Below, piece by piece: positions 7,644-18,385 of a stretch of DNA of 64,000 nt (the stretch's first letter is position 1; the number at the start of each line of letters is the position of its first letter). This DNA is from Catalinimonas alkaloidigena (GTDB taxonomy: Bacteria; Bacteroidota; Bacteroidia; Cytophagales; Flexibacteraceae), in assembly GCF_900100765.1 (NCBI RefSeq), contig NZ_FNFO01000008.1:292904-356903 (forward strand), read 5' to 3'. The position numbers were made by a program, and so were the translations under genes. The notes below the pieces were generated by a model. It made no database searches. It saw only the letters and a program-made list of their open reading frames with translations, and was not told the DNA's origin.

Positions 7644-9116
7644 TTACTCTACCACCAACCGTTTGTGGAAACGTCCTTCCGGCAAGGTTACCTCCAGCAG
7701 GTACACACCACGCGACAGGCCAGCCACCGAGAGCTGCGCCAGCGGTCCGCGCTGGGTCCATTGCCGGAGGGCCTGGCCGGTGATGGTCCGAAGGGCCAAG
7801 GTATACGCCCGCCCGTTTAGCTCGGCTTGCGAAAGGTCGAGCTGCACCTGCCCGGCGGCCGGATTCGGGTAGAGACGGAAGCGACCGGCGTCGACCGTAG
7901 GACTGCTGCTGACCGTTGGCGACGAATAGTAAAAATCGACACGGCTGGCTTTTGCCCAGTCCGGGATGTCGGCATCCCAAATGTAGTCGAGGCTCGACGC
8001 AAGCCAGGCTGTGTTGCCTCCGGTCGTCGAGGCGGTTTCGCGCCACAGAGGCGCCAGCCAGAAGGGATACTGCGGGACGAGCTCGCTGGCCGCCGGTTGG
8101 TACTGAAACGTTTCCTGTTCGGCTTCTGTCCACGCTTCGCCGTCCCATGTGTAGTAGGTAGAGGACGTACGCGTTCCGTTGGCAGCAAATTGCGATACCA
8201 TCCGGTAGTTCTCCAGCCAGGCGTCAGTCTCCGAATCAGTGGTGTAATTGATCTGCTCTACCGCGCGTCCCTGCGCATCGTAGCTAGACACAATGCGCGC
8301 GAATGGACTCCAGGCGCCCTCTTCCCAATCGTATTCTGCGTATTCTTCCAGTTGGCCAGCTGCGGTATAAGTGTAGATATATCGACTCGACAGTTCCCAC
8401 GTGGTGCCATCAGCTGAGTAGTAGGTGGTGGCTTCCTGCAGGTGGCCCTGCGCATCGTACTGGTGAGAAAGGCTATCGCTTTTCATCCAGCTTTCTTCGT
8501 TCCACTGATAGCGGGTCGAGTAAGTGGCTTTGCCGTTGGCATCGTATGCGTACGCATAGCGATACACATCGAGCCAATAGGTTTCAAACCATCCTTTTGT
8601 ATTGATCTGCGTGGTATCACCGGCCGCATTGTACGTGTAGATGTATTGATCGGAACCGATCCAGTCCAGCTGTTCAACGTCGAAATAATACACGGTCTTC
8701 TGCGAAAGCTGCCCACCGGCATTGTACAGGTAATCGACCCGCTGCTGGGGCGTCCAACTTACGTCTTCCCACAGGTAATCCAACGCTTTGACCACACGGC
8801 CCTGGTCGTCGTACTGGTAAGTGTATTTGAACTGCGCCATGGAGTCGACAGGTTCGTCGAACGTGTATTCCGAGTAAATCATGCTGTCCAGTTGATACTG
8901 GTCGCCCGCCAACGGGCGGAGTGCCAGCCGGCTCTGGTCTGGAGCTGACGTGCGCACAGCAACCGACGGCGCAAGCGGGGCAGGTTGGTGTACGCTCGGG
9001 CGCAAATGTGCGTTGAGCGTGTGCTGAGGCCGGGGCGTGCCCGACGAAGGCGTGACCTGAGCGTAACCCATTCCGGCCCACATCCAGATACTGCACAGGA
9101 GTAGAATTTTCTTCAT
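7644..9116 (-). CDS. Secreted repeat protein with T9SS C-terminal sorting domain
   Basis: A 490-residue exported protein. The start at 9116 gives the signal peptide MKKILLLCSIWMWAGMGYAQ; the frame extends 22 codons further upstream without leader character. Residues about 85-370 are tandem YD-like repeats with the core Y-x-Y-x-x-x-G-x-x-x-x-x-x-x-Y (YQYDDQGRVVK, YTYNAAGDTTQ, YAYDANGKATY, YQYDAQGHLQE). The last 80 residues are a type A sorting domain (RLYPNPAAGQVQLDLS, then GVYLLEVTLPEG, and a basic end KRLVVE) that sends the protein through the type IX system to the cell surface. Its role is probably adhesive or carbohydrate-binding, which is inference. Confidence 0.85.
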   Translation of the reverse strand: MKKILLLCSIWMWAGMGYAQVTPSSGTPRPQHTLNAHLRPSVHQPAPLAPSVAVRTSAPDQSRLALRPLAGDQYQLDSMIYSEYTFDEPVDSMAQFKYTYQYDDQGRVVKALDYLWEDVSWTPQQRVDYLYNAGGQLSQKTVYYFDVEQLDWIGSDQYIYTYNAAGDTTQINTKGWFETYWLDVYRYAYAYDANGKATYSTRYQWNEESWMKSDSLSHQYDAQGHLQEATTYYSADGTTWELSSRYIYTYTAAGQLEEYAEYDWEEGAWSPFARIVSSYDAQGRAVEQINYTTDSETDAWLENYRMVSQFAANGTRTSSTYYTWDGEAWTEAEQETFQYQPAASELVPQYPFWLAPLWRETASTTGGNTAWLASSLDYIWDADIPDWAKASRVDFYYSSPTVSSSPTVDAGRFRLYPNPAAGQVQLDLSQAELNGRAYTLALRTITGQALRQWTQRGPLAQLSVAGLSRGVYLLEVTLPEGRFHKRLVVE

Positions 9117-9300
9117 AAAACTAGGGAGTAGAGGATACTTACGTGAGATGCAAAAGTGTAAAAAAGCAACCTCATACAACACCGTTTACTCGAATATTCG
9201 CCACCCAATCGACTAAAATAACGCTGTAAAGCGCTTAGTTACGCTTGAACGGCACAAATTCTCTCCTGAAGATTTCATCCACATAGAACTCTAAAAAAAT

Positions 9301-9327
9301 GGCCTTGTCTTTTTTCAAGACAAGGCC
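9301..9327 (-). terminator. Terminator of proS
   Basis: GGCCTTGTCTT pairs with AAGACAAGGCC. Read on the minus strand it is followed by ATTTTTTT, an excellent U tract. It lies 44 bases beyond the proS stop codon. Confidence 0.88.
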
Positions 9328-9370
9328 GTTGGCACTAAGCGCGAGCCGCGCTGTGATCGTTCTGCAATTG

Positions 9371-10846
9371 CTAATACGCTCTGGCAAAAAGGACCTGCCG
9401 CTGCGACGGCTTGCCCGAATAGATGCAGGTACCGGGAGTTTCGTCGCCTTCCAGCGGAATGCACCGGATGGTGGCTTTGGTCTCGTCTTTGATTTTCTCT
9501 TCTGTTTCTGAAGTTCCGTCCCAGTGCGCCAGCACAAAACCGCCTTTGGAGTCGAGCACCTCTTTGAACTCTTCGTACGAACTCACCGGGGTGGTGTGTT
9601 CCTGCCGGTAGCGCAACGCGCGGTCGTAAATGCTCTGCTGAATTTCGTCCAGCAACCGGGGCACCAACTCGGCGATGCCGTCGGCCGACACGGTTTCTTT
9701 CGTGCCTGTATCGCGCCGGGCCAGTTCGACCGTCCCGTTTTCCAGATCGCGCGGTCCCATCGCAATGCGCAGCGGCACACCCTTCAGTTCCCAGTCGGCA
9801 AATTTCCAGCCGGGTGTCTGGGTATCGCGGTCATCGAACCGCACCGAAACGCCCTGGGCTTTCAGCGCCTTCTGAATCTGTTCTGCCCGTTCGCGCAATT
9901 GATCGAGTTGCTCGGGTTTCTTGAAAATCGGCACGATTACCACCTGGATCGGGGCCAGCTTGGGAGGCAACACCAGGCCGTTGTCATCGGAGTGTGCCAT
10001 GATGAGCGCGCCCATCAGGCGTGTGCTTACGCCCCACGACGTGCCCCACACGTAATCGAGGCCGCCTTCTTTCGACGCAAACTTTACGTCGAACGCCTTG
10101 GCAAAATTCTGCCCCAGGAAGTGTGACGTGCCACTTTGCAGGGCCTTGCCGTCCTGCATCAGTGCTTCGATGCAATAGGTATCGACCGCGCCGGCGAAGC
10201 GTTCGTTCTCCGTCTTTACGCCCTTCACGACCGGCAGTGCCATGTATTCTTCGGCGAACGTGGCGTACACGTCTAGCATCTGCATGGTTTCGGCGACTGC
10301 CTCGGCACGGGTGGCGTGCGCCGTGTGTCCTTCCTGCCACAGGAATTCAGCCGTACGCAGGAACAAGCGCGTGCGCATCTCCCACCGCACGACGTTGGCC
10401 CACTGGTTGAGGAGAATCGGCAGGTCGCGGTACGATTGAATCCAGTTGCGGTAGGTGCTCCAAATGACGGTTTCGGACGTCGGGCGAACGATCAACTCTT
10501 CTTCCAGTTTGGCGTCGGGGTCTACAACCACACCCGAGCCATCGTCCGCGTTTTTCAGGCGGTAGTGCGTCACAACGGCACATTCTTTCGCAAACCCCTC
10601 TACGTGGTCGGCCTCGCGGCTGAGGTAAGATTTTGGAATAAACAGCGGGAAATATGCGTTGGTATGGCCCGTCTCTTTGAACATGCCGTCAAGCCCGGCC
10701 TGCATTTTTTCCCAGATCGAATAACCGTATGGCTTGATGACCATGCACCCCCGCACCGGCGAGTTTTCAGCAAGGTCTGCACGTTTCACCAACTCGTTGT
10801 ACCAGAGCGAATAATCTTCGTCTCTTTTGGGTAACCCTTTGCCCAT
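9371..10846 (-). CDS. proS: Prolyl-tRNA synthetase, short archaeal/eukaryal-type
   Basis: Charges tRNA-Pro with proline in the cytosol. At 491 residues it is the short form without the bacterial editing insertion. Class II motifs are clear: motif 1 region [15 protein letters not shown], motif 2 around [27 protein letters not shown], and motif 3 near [18 protein letters not shown]-terminal anticodon-binding domain ([12 protein letters not shown]) and a terminal zinc-type domain end in QVLFARAY, the usual end of this class. This form is standard in Bacteroidota. The gene is monocistronic with its own terminator. Confidence 0.96.
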   Translation of the reverse strand: MGKGLPKRDEDYSLWYNELVKRADLAENSPVRGCMVIKPYGYSIWEKMQAGLDGMFKETGHTNAYFPLFIPKSYLSREADHVEGFAKECAVVTHYRLKNADDGSGVVVDPDAKLEEELIVRPTSETVIWSTYRNWIQSYRDLPILLNQWANVVRWEMRTRLFLRTAEFLWQEGHTAHATRAEAVAETMQMLDVYATFAEEYMALPVVKGVKTENERFAGAVDTYCIEALMQDGKALQSGTSHFLGQNFAKAFDVKFASKEGGLDYVWGTSWGVSTRLMGALIMAHSDDNGLVLPPKLAPIQVVIVPIFKKPEQLDQLRERAEQIQKALKAQGVSVRFDDRDTQTPGWKFADWELKGVPLRIAMGPRDLENGTVELARRDTGTKETVSADGIAELVPRLLDEIQQSIYDRALRYRQEHTTPVSSYEEFKEVLDSKGGFVLAHWDGTSETEEKIKDETKATIRCIPLEGDETPGTCIYSGKPSQRQVLFARAY

Positions 10847-11024
10847 AATCTAAGTTTAACAATATATAAATTCAGGAATGTTTGAATACTTCTGGTATAA
10901 AATTTGTTCTATTTATACAGAAGCAGAAAAGGTGCCGGCAAAGATACCGTGAATTCAAAATAATGTTGCCGAGACCTTCGTAATATTGTAAATTGTGACG
11001 CTTACCGATAAAAACCGTACCACT

Positions 11025-12425
11025 ATGAAACTTTTCAACCTGCGGGGACTGGCCGTGCTGATGATTCCGCTCCTGGCCGCCTGTACCGCTCAACGTACAG
11101 CCTCTACGGGCAGCGAATCTGATGCCCTTTACTTTACCTCTGCCGATCGCCTGTCGGTGCAGCAGAAGGCCACGCCACGCCGGAGCGAAGCGACCAACGA
11201 AGTCGCGCCAAGCACTGGCGATGGTTATTACGATTCTGAATACAGTCAAAACTATACGCCGAGCGAAACGGCACCTGCCCAAGTGGCCGATGCGGAGGCG
11301 CCGGTAGATTATTATGACGAAAATTACCGTTCGTCTACCACAAGCGGTGGGTATGCCTCCCCTTCGTGGCAAACCTACACCTCGCCCACGTGGGTGAACA
11401 ACGGCTGGAACTTCTACAACGGGTATTACGATCCGTTCTTCTACAGCCCTTATGTGATGCGCAACAGCTTCAGCCCCTGGATGCGCCCTGGCCTGACGGT
11501 AAGCTTCGGGTATGGCGTAGGATGGGGTTCGTCGATGTGGGCTAATCCTTATTACGCTTACGGGTACGATCCATTCTGGGGTCCTGGGTACGGATATGGG
11601 GCCGGTTATTATTCACCGTTCGCCTACGGCTACAGCAGCTTCTACAACCCCTGGGGCTATGGGTATTACAACCCTTGGTACGGTAACGCTTATGCCTACG
11701 GAGGCGGTTATTACGGTGGCTCGCTCATCGACAACGTGCGTGAAAAGAACAACGTCGTATACGGTGCCCGTGCCAGCCGTGGCAACGCTGTGGCCGTGAG
11801 CAGTGTTGGTGGTCGTTCTACCCGCAGCATCACGCGGGGTAGCAGCACCGGCGGAGAGCGCACCGTCGCTACCCCAAGCAATGGCCGTGGTACCGCTCAA
11901 CCCGCTACCGTTCGTACAGTTGGACGTGATGTCATCGAGCGGGCCGATGTGCGCCCGGCACGTGGCGAACGCATTACGCGTTCCAGTACCAGTGCCCCGC
12001 TTCAGGTCGGCGACCGCGTGACGCGTAGCAGCAGCAATGCTTCGTATAACCGCAGCGCCGCACCAGTCAACATGCAGCGCGACGCTGCTCAGCGGAGTGC
12101 TACCCAACAGCGTTATTATTCGACGCCTAACTACAGCACGCCAAGCCGCAGCGCCAGCCCGTCACGTAGCATCCAAAGCACCCGCCCGACGCGAAGCAAT
12201 TCGTACGCACAACCCAATTCGGTCCAGCGCAGCACGTATTCGGCACCAAGCCGGAGCTACTCCACTCCGAGCCGGAGCTACGATAGCTATTCGAGCCCGA
12301 GCCGCAGCAGCGACAGCTACTCACGTCCCAGCTACTCGGCACCGAGTCGCAGCAGTAGCCCATCGTTCTCGGCACCGAGCCGAAGCGTCTCGCCAGCGCC
12401 TTCGCGCGGCAGCCGTGGGAACTAG
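11025..12425 (+). CDS. Tyr/Gly- and Ser/Arg-rich outer-membrane lipoprotein
   Basis: A 466-residue lipoprotein of unknown function. The start at 11025 gives MKLFNLRGLAVLMIPLLAACTAQ, with the lipobox Cys at about residue 20. The centre (about residues 100-230) is very rich in Tyr, Gly, Trp and Pro (for example YGYGAGYYSPFAYGYSS). The last 170 residues are a Ser/Arg/Pro low-complexity tail with repeated PSRSY and APSRS units. Such composition suggests a surface or matrix protein lying along the envelope. A strong terminator follows. Homology searches will be hampered by the low complexity. Confidence 0.75.
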   Translation: MKLFNLRGLAVLMIPLLAACTAQRTASTGSESDALYFTSADRLSVQQKATPRRSEATNEVAPSTGDGYYDSEYSQNYTPSETAPAQVADAEAPVDYYDENYRSSTTSGGYASPSWQTYTSPTWVNNGWNFYNGYYDPFFYSPYVMRNSFSPWMRPGLTVSFGYGVGWGSSMWANPYYAYGYDPFWGPGYGYGAGYYSPFAYGYSSFYNPWGYGYYNPWYGNAYAYGGGYYGGSLIDNVREKNNVVYGARASRGNAVAVSSVGGRSTRSITRGSSTGGERTVATPSNGRGTAQPATVRTVGRDVIERADVRPARGERITRSSTSAPLQVGDRVTRSSSNASYNRSAAPVNMQRDAAQRSATQQRYYSTPNYSTPSRSASPSRSIQSTRPTRSNSYAQPNSVQRSTYSAPSRSYSTPSRSYDSYSSPSRSSDSYSRPSYSAPSRSSSPSFSAPSRSVSPAPSRGSRGN

Positions 12426-12458
12426 CAAAAAGCGGTAAGATCCTCCTACTTTTTTCAG

Positions 12459-12488
12459 ATGCCATCGTACTAAACAGTACGATGGCAT
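12459..12488 (+). terminator. Terminator of the Tyr-rich lipoprotein gene
   Basis: A 13-bp perfect stem (ATGCCATCGTACT / AGTACGATGGCAT) with loop AAAC, followed by TATTTTTTCTT. Confidence 0.92.
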
Positions 12489-12527
12489 TATTTTTTCTTG
12501 TCAACTAGCAAGCAACTTTGTCAGATT

Positions 12528-14216
12528 ATGAATTTACGTCGTTCCATATTCGTACTGGGCTTGTCAGGACTCTCAACCCTGGCCTTTGCCCAGACCGGTC
12601 CGGAAGGGGCCATTTCCATCTACCATACCGATGCCTTACGCTACTCGTATACCGGCCCTGGCGGTACCTCTCGTACCCTGGGCATGGGCGGTGCTCAGAC
12701 CGCACTTGGGGCCGACATCAGCAGCCTTTCCATCAACCCGGCCGGACTCGGTGTGTTCCGCCAGTCGGAGTTCAGCATCACGCCGGCCTTTTCGCTCACC
12801 AACATCAATTCCCGCTACGCCGCTGGCGAGAACAGGCAATTGTTCGACGCTAACGTGACGGACGATAACTTCAGCAACCTGAACTTTCCCAGCATGGGCG
12901 TGGTGTTTACCAACATCAAAGACGACATCGTCCCCGGCGCCTGGCGGGGTGGTTCGTGGGGAATGAGCCTGACGCGCCTCAACAGCTTCAACCAGAACTT
13001 CAGCTTTAGCGGCGTTAACCGAAATAGTGCTCCTGGTCAAGCCAACTCCCTGGTAGATTACTATCTGCAGGTTGCTCAAGGGCAACCCGCTGGGCAACTA
13101 GAAGGCCTTGGTCCGGATGTTACCTTGCCTTTCAACGTCTTCTTGATTGATACATTAGGAGGTGAGGGCTCTTTTGTTCCTACGGAATACATCGCTGACG
13201 CTTCTACGAATCCTTATACACTAGCCGATCTGGTTCCGATTTCTGATATGGACCAGCGGGGTACCATTGAACGGAACGGCGCCCAATACCAATTCGACAT
13301 CGGATACGGAGGCAATTTTGAAGACAAATTGTACTTTGGATTTGGGGCAGGCATCGGTACCGTTCGTTTCCGGGAGGTTCTGAACTACTCAGAAACGCCT
13401 GTGAATGTTTCTTCCGACTTCTCCTTCCAAGGGGTGCAACTCATGCGCGATCTGCAAACCAATGGCACCGGTATCAACTTCAAAGCTGGTCTGATTTATC
13501 GACTGACCGATTGGGTACGCCTGGGTGGTTCTGTGCAAAGCCCTACTTTTTTCGCCATGCGCGAACAATCGAATTATACCTTGAGCGCGCAATATGCAGA
13601 TGTCCTTTACAATTTCGATGCGAATGGACAGGAAGTGTATCTAAGTGATTTTGGCAATGGCGCAGCTAGCTTTCAAGGGAGCGCTCCTACTACCAATTAC
13701 AATTATAGCATGACCACGCCCTTTCGGGCTACAGGTGGCATTTCGATCTTTGCTGGCAAGAATGGATTTGTTGCCGCTGATGTAGAGTATGTCAATTACA
13801 CTTCGGCACGGGTGCGGGATAGCAACGGCTCGATGGACATCGATAATATCAAAATCGGTAATATCGCCCAGTCCGCGCTCAATTTTCGGATCGGGGGCGA
13901 GTACCGGTATGATATGTTCCGTGTGCGTGCCGGTTATAGCCTTTACGGATCTCCATACAGAGAGAACACGGTGTCAATTAACCAAAGTTCGGTTGGAAAA
14001 AGTCCGCTTTCTAATCTCGATGTGCAAGGAAGCACACAGAGCTTTTCAGGGGGATTGGGGCTGCGGCTGGAAGACTTTTACGTCGACCTGGCGGCAATCT
14101 ACAGCTTGCGCGACAGCCATTACTTCCCCTATCAGGTACGGCAGGGCACTGGCGCTTCCGCAATGAATGATTTGAGCAGTACGACCGTTTCCGTGTCGAT
14201 CGGCTCATTCTTTTAA
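12528..14216 (+). CDS. Outer-membrane beta-barrel protein, OmpP1/FadL-like
   Basis: A 562-residue exported barrel. The start at 12528 yields the signal peptide [22 protein letters not shown]. The mature N-terminus has the Gly/Ala-rich motif [29 protein letters not shown], which matches the plug region of FadL/TodX-type hydrophobic transporters. The rest alternates short hydrophobic strands and polar loops and ends in Phe (SVSIGSFF), as barrels need for BAM recognition. Bacteroidota members are often labelled haemin receptor or transporter, but the cargo is unknown. A terminator follows 22 bases after the stop. Confidence 0.85.
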   Translation: MNLRRSIFVLGLSGLSTLAFAQTGPEGAISIYHTDALRYSYTGPGGTSRTLGMGGAQTALGADISSLSINPAGLGVFRQSEFSITPAFSLTNINSRYAAGENRQLFDANVTDDNFSNLNFPSMGVVFTNIKDDIVPGAWRGGSWGMSLTRLNSFNQNFSFSGVNRNSAPGQANSLVDYYLQVAQGQPAGQLEGLGPDVTLPFNVFLIDTLGGEGSFVPTEYIADASTNPYTLADLVPISDMDQRGTIERNGAQYQFDIGYGGNFEDKLYFGFGAGIGTVRFREVLNYSETPVNVSSDFSFQGVQLMRDLQTNGTGINFKAGLIYRLTDWVRLGGSVQSPTFFAMREQSNYTLSAQYADVLYNFDANGQEVYLSDFGNGAASFQGSAPTTNYNYSMTTPFRATGGISIFAGKNGFVAADVEYVNYTSARVRDSNGSMDIDNIKIGNIAQSALNFRIGGEYRYDMFRVRAGYSLYGSPYRENTVSINQSSVGKSPLSNLDVQGSTQSFSGGLGLRLEDFYVDLAAIYSLRDSHYFPYQVRQGTGASAMNDLSSTTVSVSIGSFF

Positions 14217-14238
14217 GGAGCGTACTTCATGAATTTAT

Positions 14239-14273
14239 AAAAGGCCTTCTCCCTAAGGGAGAGGGCCTTTTTT
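14239..14273 (+). terminator. Terminator after the OmpP1-like gene
   Basis: AAAAGGCCtTCTCCCT pairs with AGGGAGAgGGCCTTTTTT around a two-base loop, ending in a T run. Confidence 0.9.
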
Positions 14274-14337
14274 GTGGAACCGACCCGGAGAACCAGATTA
14301 TTTCTCGGGAAGGTTTTTTTCCTGAGGTCGTTCACCC

Positions 14338-14345
14338 TATTTTTG
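14338..14345 (+). promoter_or_regulatory. Probable guaB promoter -7 box
   Basis: TATTTTTG fits TAnnTTTG exactly and lies 32 bases before the guaB ATG. The -33 region has only a T-rich run (14314-14320) rather than a clean TTTG, so support rests on one box. Confidence 0.45.
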
Positions 14346-14377
14346 TGCGGCAAATAAAGACACGTAACTTATTTGCC

Positions 14378-15847
14378 ATGAGCGCTAGCGCTGCTAAGAT
14401 CACGGACTCGCTTACGTACGACGACGTCCTCCTCATCCCTGCTTACTCAGAGATACTTCCCCGCGACGCGGACACCTCTACCCTCCTCACCCGTGCGATC
14501 AAACTCAACATCCCGCTGGTTTCGGCCGCGATGGATACCGTCACGGAGTACGAACTCGCCATTGCCATTGCCCAGGAAGGGGGGATTGGGTTCATCCACA
14601 AGAACATGACCGCCGCGCGCCAGGCCGAGCAGGTGCGGAAGGTGAAACGTTCGGAAAGCGGCATGATCCTCGATCCGATTACCCTCTCGGAGCATGCCAC
14701 CCTGGCCGAAGCCGAACGCATCATGCGCGAATTTGGCATCGGCGGCATCCCGATCGTGAACGGCGAAAATAAATTGCGGGGCATCCTGACCAACCGGGAT
14801 CTGCGTTTTCAGAAAGATCTTTCCATTGCGGTGGAAGAGATCATGACCAAAGAAAACCTCATCACCGCCCCCGAAGGGGTCGACCTCTCCAAAGCCGAAG
14901 AAATTCTCCAGGAATTTAAAATCGAGAAGCTGCCGATCGTCGACAAGAATTACAAGCTGATCGGTCTGATCACCTACAAGGACATCCTGAAGAAGAAGTT
15001 CCGTCCCAATGCCTGCAAAGACGAGTTTGGTCGGCTGCGGGTAGGAGCCGCGGTGGGCGTCACACCCGACCTATTGGACCGCATCAAGACGCTGAAAACG
15101 GCCGGAGTGGACGTTATTACCATCGATACGGCACACGGGCATTCGCGCGGGGTGATTCAGGCGCTCAAAGAGGCCAAAGCTCACTTCTCCGATCTACAGG
15201 TGATTGTCGGCAATGTCGCCACCGCCGAGGGTGCGAAAGCGCTGGCCGATGCCGGTGCCGATGCGGTGAAGGTGGGCGTGGGCCCGGGTAGCATTTGCAC
15301 CACCCGGATCATTGCCGGGGTAGGCATGCCGCAACTGTCGGCCGTGATGGAAGCGGCTGCGGCCTTGCAGGGCAGCGGTATTCCGATCATCGCCGATGGC
15401 GGGATTCGGTTCTCGGGCGATCTGGTCAAAGCCATTGCCGGGGGGGCGAGCAGCGTGATGATCGGTTCGTTACTAGCCGGTACCGAGGAAGCGCCCGGCG
15501 AAGTGATCATCTACGAAGGTCGTCGCTTTAAAACCTACCGGGGCATGGGCTCGCTGGAAGCCATGGAAGATGGCTCGAAAGACCGCTACTTCCAGGATGC
15601 AGAAGACGACATCAAGAAACTGGTTCCCGAAGGCATTGTGGGACGCGTACCCTACAAAGGTCGTGTGGCCGAGGTGCTCTACCAACTGGTGGGTGGGTTA
15701 CGCGCCGGCATGGGCTATTGCGGTGCTCCTGACATCAAAGCCATGCAACAGGCACGGTTCACCAAAATTACCGCCGCCGGGGTACGCGAAAGCCACCCGC
15801 ACGATGTTACGATTACACGCGAAGCACCTAACTACAGCCCCCGCTGA
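14378..15847 (+). CDS. guaB: Inosine-5'-monophosphate dehydrogenase
   Basis: Oxidises IMP to XMP with NAD, the committed step of guanine nucleotide synthesis, as a cytosolic tetramer. It has 489 residues, the usual length. An upstream GTG in frame is rejected because the ATG at 14378 begins the conserved N-terminus ([21 protein letters not shown]). Two CBS domains occupy about residues 95-210 ([20 protein letters not shown]). The catalytic loop GPGSICTTR places the active Cys at residue 307, and the flap motif ([10 protein letters not shown]) follows. It is transcribed alone and ends at a two-way terminator shared with the moxR operon. Confidence 0.97.
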   Translation: MSASAAKITDSLTYDDVLLIPAYSEILPRDADTSTLLTRAIKLNIPLVSAAMDTVTEYELAIAIAQEGGIGFIHKNMTAARQAEQVRKVKRSESGMILDPITLSEHATLAEAERIMREFGIGGIPIVNGENKLRGILTNRDLRFQKDLSIAVEEIMTKENLITAPEGVDLSKAEEILQEFKIEKLPIVDKNYKLIGLITYKDILKKKFRPNACKDEFGRLRVGAAVGVTPDLLDRIKTLKTAGVDVITIDTAHGHSRGVIQALKEAKAHFSDLQVIVGNVATAEGAKALADAGADAVKVGVGPGSICTTRIIAGVGMPQLSAVMEAAAALQGSGIPIIADGGIRFSGDLVKAIAGGASSVMIGSLLAGTEEAPGEVIIYEGRRFKTYRGMGSLEAMEDGSKDRYFQDAEDDIKKLVPEGIVGRVPYKGRVAEVLYQLVGGLRAGMGYCGAPDIKAMQQARFTKITAAGVRESHPHDVTITREAPNYSPR

Positions 15848-15867
15848 TCATAGGGCTAGCTAGAAAA

Positions 15868-15904
15868 GAAAAAGCCGATCTACTGCGAGTAGATCGGCTT
15901 TTTC
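15868..15904. terminator. Bidirectional terminator between guaB and the moxR operon
   Basis: A 17-bp perfect stem beginning GAAAAAGCCGATC, with loop GCG. Each arm has an A tract outside and a T tract on the other side, so it can end guaB on the plus strand and moxR on the minus strand. Confidence 0.93.
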
Positions 15905-15922
15905 TTTTGATTAGAGGTCCGG

Positions 15923-16888
15923 TTACAACAAACGTCGGATGATATCGTCGACGGAAATATCTTCGGCTTCGGCTTTGAAGTTCCGCACGATGCGGTGACG
16001 CAACACGGGCACAGCCACGGCCTTCACATCTTCGATATCGGGCGAATACTTTCCGTTCAACAGGGCGTTGCATTTGGCCCCCAGCACGAGGTACTGCGAA
16101 GCCCGCGGGCCCGCTCCCCATTCCAGGTACTGTCCCGCTTCGCTGGAAGCCAGTTCGGTACCCGGCCGCGTTTTGTGTACCAACCGCACGGCGTATTCCA
16201 CTACGTTGTCGGCGATGGGCACCCGCCGTATCAGCTCCTGAAACTGCCGAATGTCCGCTCCGGAAAGGACGTGTTTCAGATCTTGTTTTTTGACCGTAGT
16301 GGTGTTCTTGACCACGGCCACTTCCGATTGAAACGAAGGGTAATCCAACAAAATGTTGAACATAAAACGGTCCAGCTGCGCCTCGGGCAAAGGATACGTT
16401 CCTTCTTGTTCGATGGGGTTCTGCGTCGCCAGCACAAAGAACGGACGCTCCAAGGCGTGTCGCTCGCCGGCCACCGTCACGGCATATTCCTGCATCGATT
16501 CCAACAGGGCAGCCTGCGTTTTAGGCGGAGTACGGTTGATCTCGTCCGCCAGCACAATGTTGGAAAACACCGGTCCCGGAATGAAGCGCAGGTTGCGGTT
16601 ATTGTCCAGTGTTTCCGACCCGATGATGTCGGAAGGCATCAGGTCCGGCGTAAACTGGATGCGGTTGAACTTCAGTTCCAGCACCGACGAAATGGTCTGG
16701 ATCAGCAGCGTTTTGGCCAACCCGGGTACCCCGACCAGCAGGCAATGCCCCTGGCAAAAAATGGCGGTAAGTACTAACCTGACGACTTCGTCTTGTCCGA
16801 TGATGACGCGGCCGATTTCCTGTTTCAGTTGATCATACGACGCTTTAAAGGCATCTGCTGCCTCGACGTCGCTCTGGAATGTCTGCAT
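15923..16888 (-). CDS. MoxR-family AAA+ ATPase
   Basis: A 321-residue MoxR ATPase, a chaperone-like AAA+ protein that usually remodels envelope or metalloenzyme complexes. Walker A is GVPGLAKT (residues 53-60), Walker B is NIVLADEINR, sensor 1 is ATQNP and the arginine-finger region is AQLDRFMF. Unusually, no DUF58 or VWA-domain gene follows; the window shows the terminator and guaB instead. Its ATG overlaps the stop of the upstream foldase gene by one base (TAATG), so the two are translationally coupled. Confidence 0.93.
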   Translation of the reverse strand: MQTFQSDVEAADAFKASYDQLKQEIGRVIIGQDEVVRLVLTAIFCQGHCLLVGVPGLAKTLLIQTISSVLELKFNRIQFTPDLMPSDIIGSETLDNNRNLRFIPGPVFSNIVLADEINRTPPKTQAALLESMQEYAVTVAGERHALERPFFVLATQNPIEQEGTYPLPEAQLDRFMFNILLDYPSFQSEVAVVKNTTTVKKQDLKHVLSGADIRQFQELIRRVPIADNVVEYAVRLVHKTRPGTELASSEAGQYLEWGAGPRASQYLVLGAKCNALLNGKYSPDIEDVKAVAVPVLRHRIVRNFKAEAEDISVDDIIRRLL

Positions 16889-18261
16889 TAAAATGTCTCT
16901 TTGTTAAGAAGGTCGCACGAATCGTACATGGGATCGATGCTAATGTACACCTCAGACCGAGTCGACTCAAACCAGTCGCTCAAAAGTCGCTGTTTCTTTT
17001 CGGCCAGCGCCGCATTGTAGATCTTCTGGTAGTCTTCCTTCAGATTGGCCTGGTGCGGAGCGGTTCGTGCCTTGTAGTACAAAATGCGCAGGGCATCTTT
17101 TCCGTCTTCGGTACGGAATTTCAGGGGCGGAGAGATGTTGCCCACTTTCATGGTATCGATCACAAAAAATACGACAGGATCGATGCTTTCGACGGGCATG
17201 CGCGAAATGTTGGTAGAAGGATCAACAAAAAAACCGCCGCTCGTCTTGGTCATTTCGTCGTCCGAATACTCTTTTGCGGCCTTCTCGAACGAAATGCTAT
17301 CGGCCAGAATCACCGAACGCAGGCTATCGAGGTAGTCTTTGGCGTCGTTGAGGTCCAACGTCGACGATTCCGGTTTGATCAGGATGTGCCGCGCGCGGTA
17401 CTGCGTACCTTTGCGTTCTTCCAGCCGAATGAGGTGAAAACCAAAGGGAGATTCGATTACCGGCGACATCTCACCGGGTTTCAGTTGCAGCGCAGCGCCT
17501 TCGAACTCAGGCACCATGGCCCCGCGTCCCCACCAACCCAGATCGCCCCCTTTTTTGGCCGACCCCGGATCTTCAGAATACGTTTTAGACAGCTCGGCGA
17601 AATCCTCACCATTGACGATGCGCTTCCGCAGGTCCTGCAGTTTCTCTTTGGCCTTCTGCTTCTGTTCTTTGCTTACCTCCGGATATTTTACGATCTGCCC
17701 GACTTCTACTTCGGTCGAAAAGTAAGGCAGGCTATCGCGGGGAATCGAATTGAAAAATTTACGCACTTCGGCAGGCGTCACCTTGACATCGGCCGTGATG
17801 GTCTCCTGCATCTTTTGTACGATCATCTGTTCGCGCACCTGTTTGCGCAGTTCGCCTTTCAGTTGGTCGATCGTCTTGCCGTACAGTTCTTCGAGCTTTT
17901 CCTGCGAACCGATCTGGTTGATGAAGTACTGCATGCGGCGGGTCATCTGGTCTTCCACCATCGCATCTTCGACCATCACCGAGTCGATCTCTGCCTTTGC
18001 CAGCATCATCTTGCTCACCAGCAGGTTTTCCAGCACCTCGCACTTCAGGTTACCGTTGTCTTTTTCGCCGTTCGAGAGCATTTGCACGTAGGTCATTTCC
18101 ACATCGGAGCGCAGCACAATGTAGTTATCGACCTTCGCGACGATCTTGTCTACGTTCGTTTTCTGCTGTGCCCGCGCCGGACTGACCAGCCCGATCGCCA
18201 CCGCAAAGGCCAGCAGAAGCATACCCCACGCACGATGCACAGGAAAAGAGATTTTTTTCAT
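16888..18261 (-). CDS. Periplasmic SurA-like peptidyl-prolyl isomerase/chaperone
   Basis: A 457-residue exported foldase, with the start at 18261 giving the leader MKKISFPVHRAWGM...SPARAQQ. An N-terminal SurA_N-like helical domain (residues about 35-170) is followed by a canonical PPIC rotamase domain (FAELSKTYSEDPGSAKKGGDLGW, then PFGFHLIRLEERKG) and a second, more divergent PPIC domain starting at YRARHILIKPESS. It should escort outer-membrane proteins through the periplasm. It lies between a second PpiC protein and moxR in one minus-strand operon. Confidence 0.9.
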   Translation of the reverse strand: MKKISFPVHRAWGMLLLAFAVAIGLVSPARAQQKTNVDKIVAKVDNYIVLRSDVEMTYVQMLSNGEKDNGNLKCEVLENLLVSKMMLAKAEIDSVMVEDAMVEDQMTRRMQYFINQIGSQEKLEELYGKTIDQLKGELRKQVREQMIVQKMQETITADVKVTPAEVRKFFNSIPRDSLPYFSTEVEVGQIVKYPEVSKEQKQKAKEKLQDLRKRIVNGEDFAELSKTYSEDPGSAKKGGDLGWWGRGAMVPEFEGAALQLKPGEMSPVIESPFGFHLIRLEERKGTQYRARHILIKPESSTLDLNDAKDYLDSLRSVILADSISFEKAAKEYSDDEMTKTSGGFFVDPSTNISRMPVESIDPVVFFVIDTMKVGNISPPLKFRTEDGKDALRILYYKARTAPHQANLKEDYQKIYNAALAEKKQRLLSDWFESTRSEVYISIDPMYDSCDLLNKETF

Positions 18262-18385
18262 AGAAGTACGATTGAACTTTATCATGACGCCCGCTGGCCT
18301 GCAATAGTTCATCAAGCAGCTGTTTTACGTAGGAGTAACGGCGCAGCGGAAGGGGTATTTTACCCGCGCTGCCCTCGCCACCGAT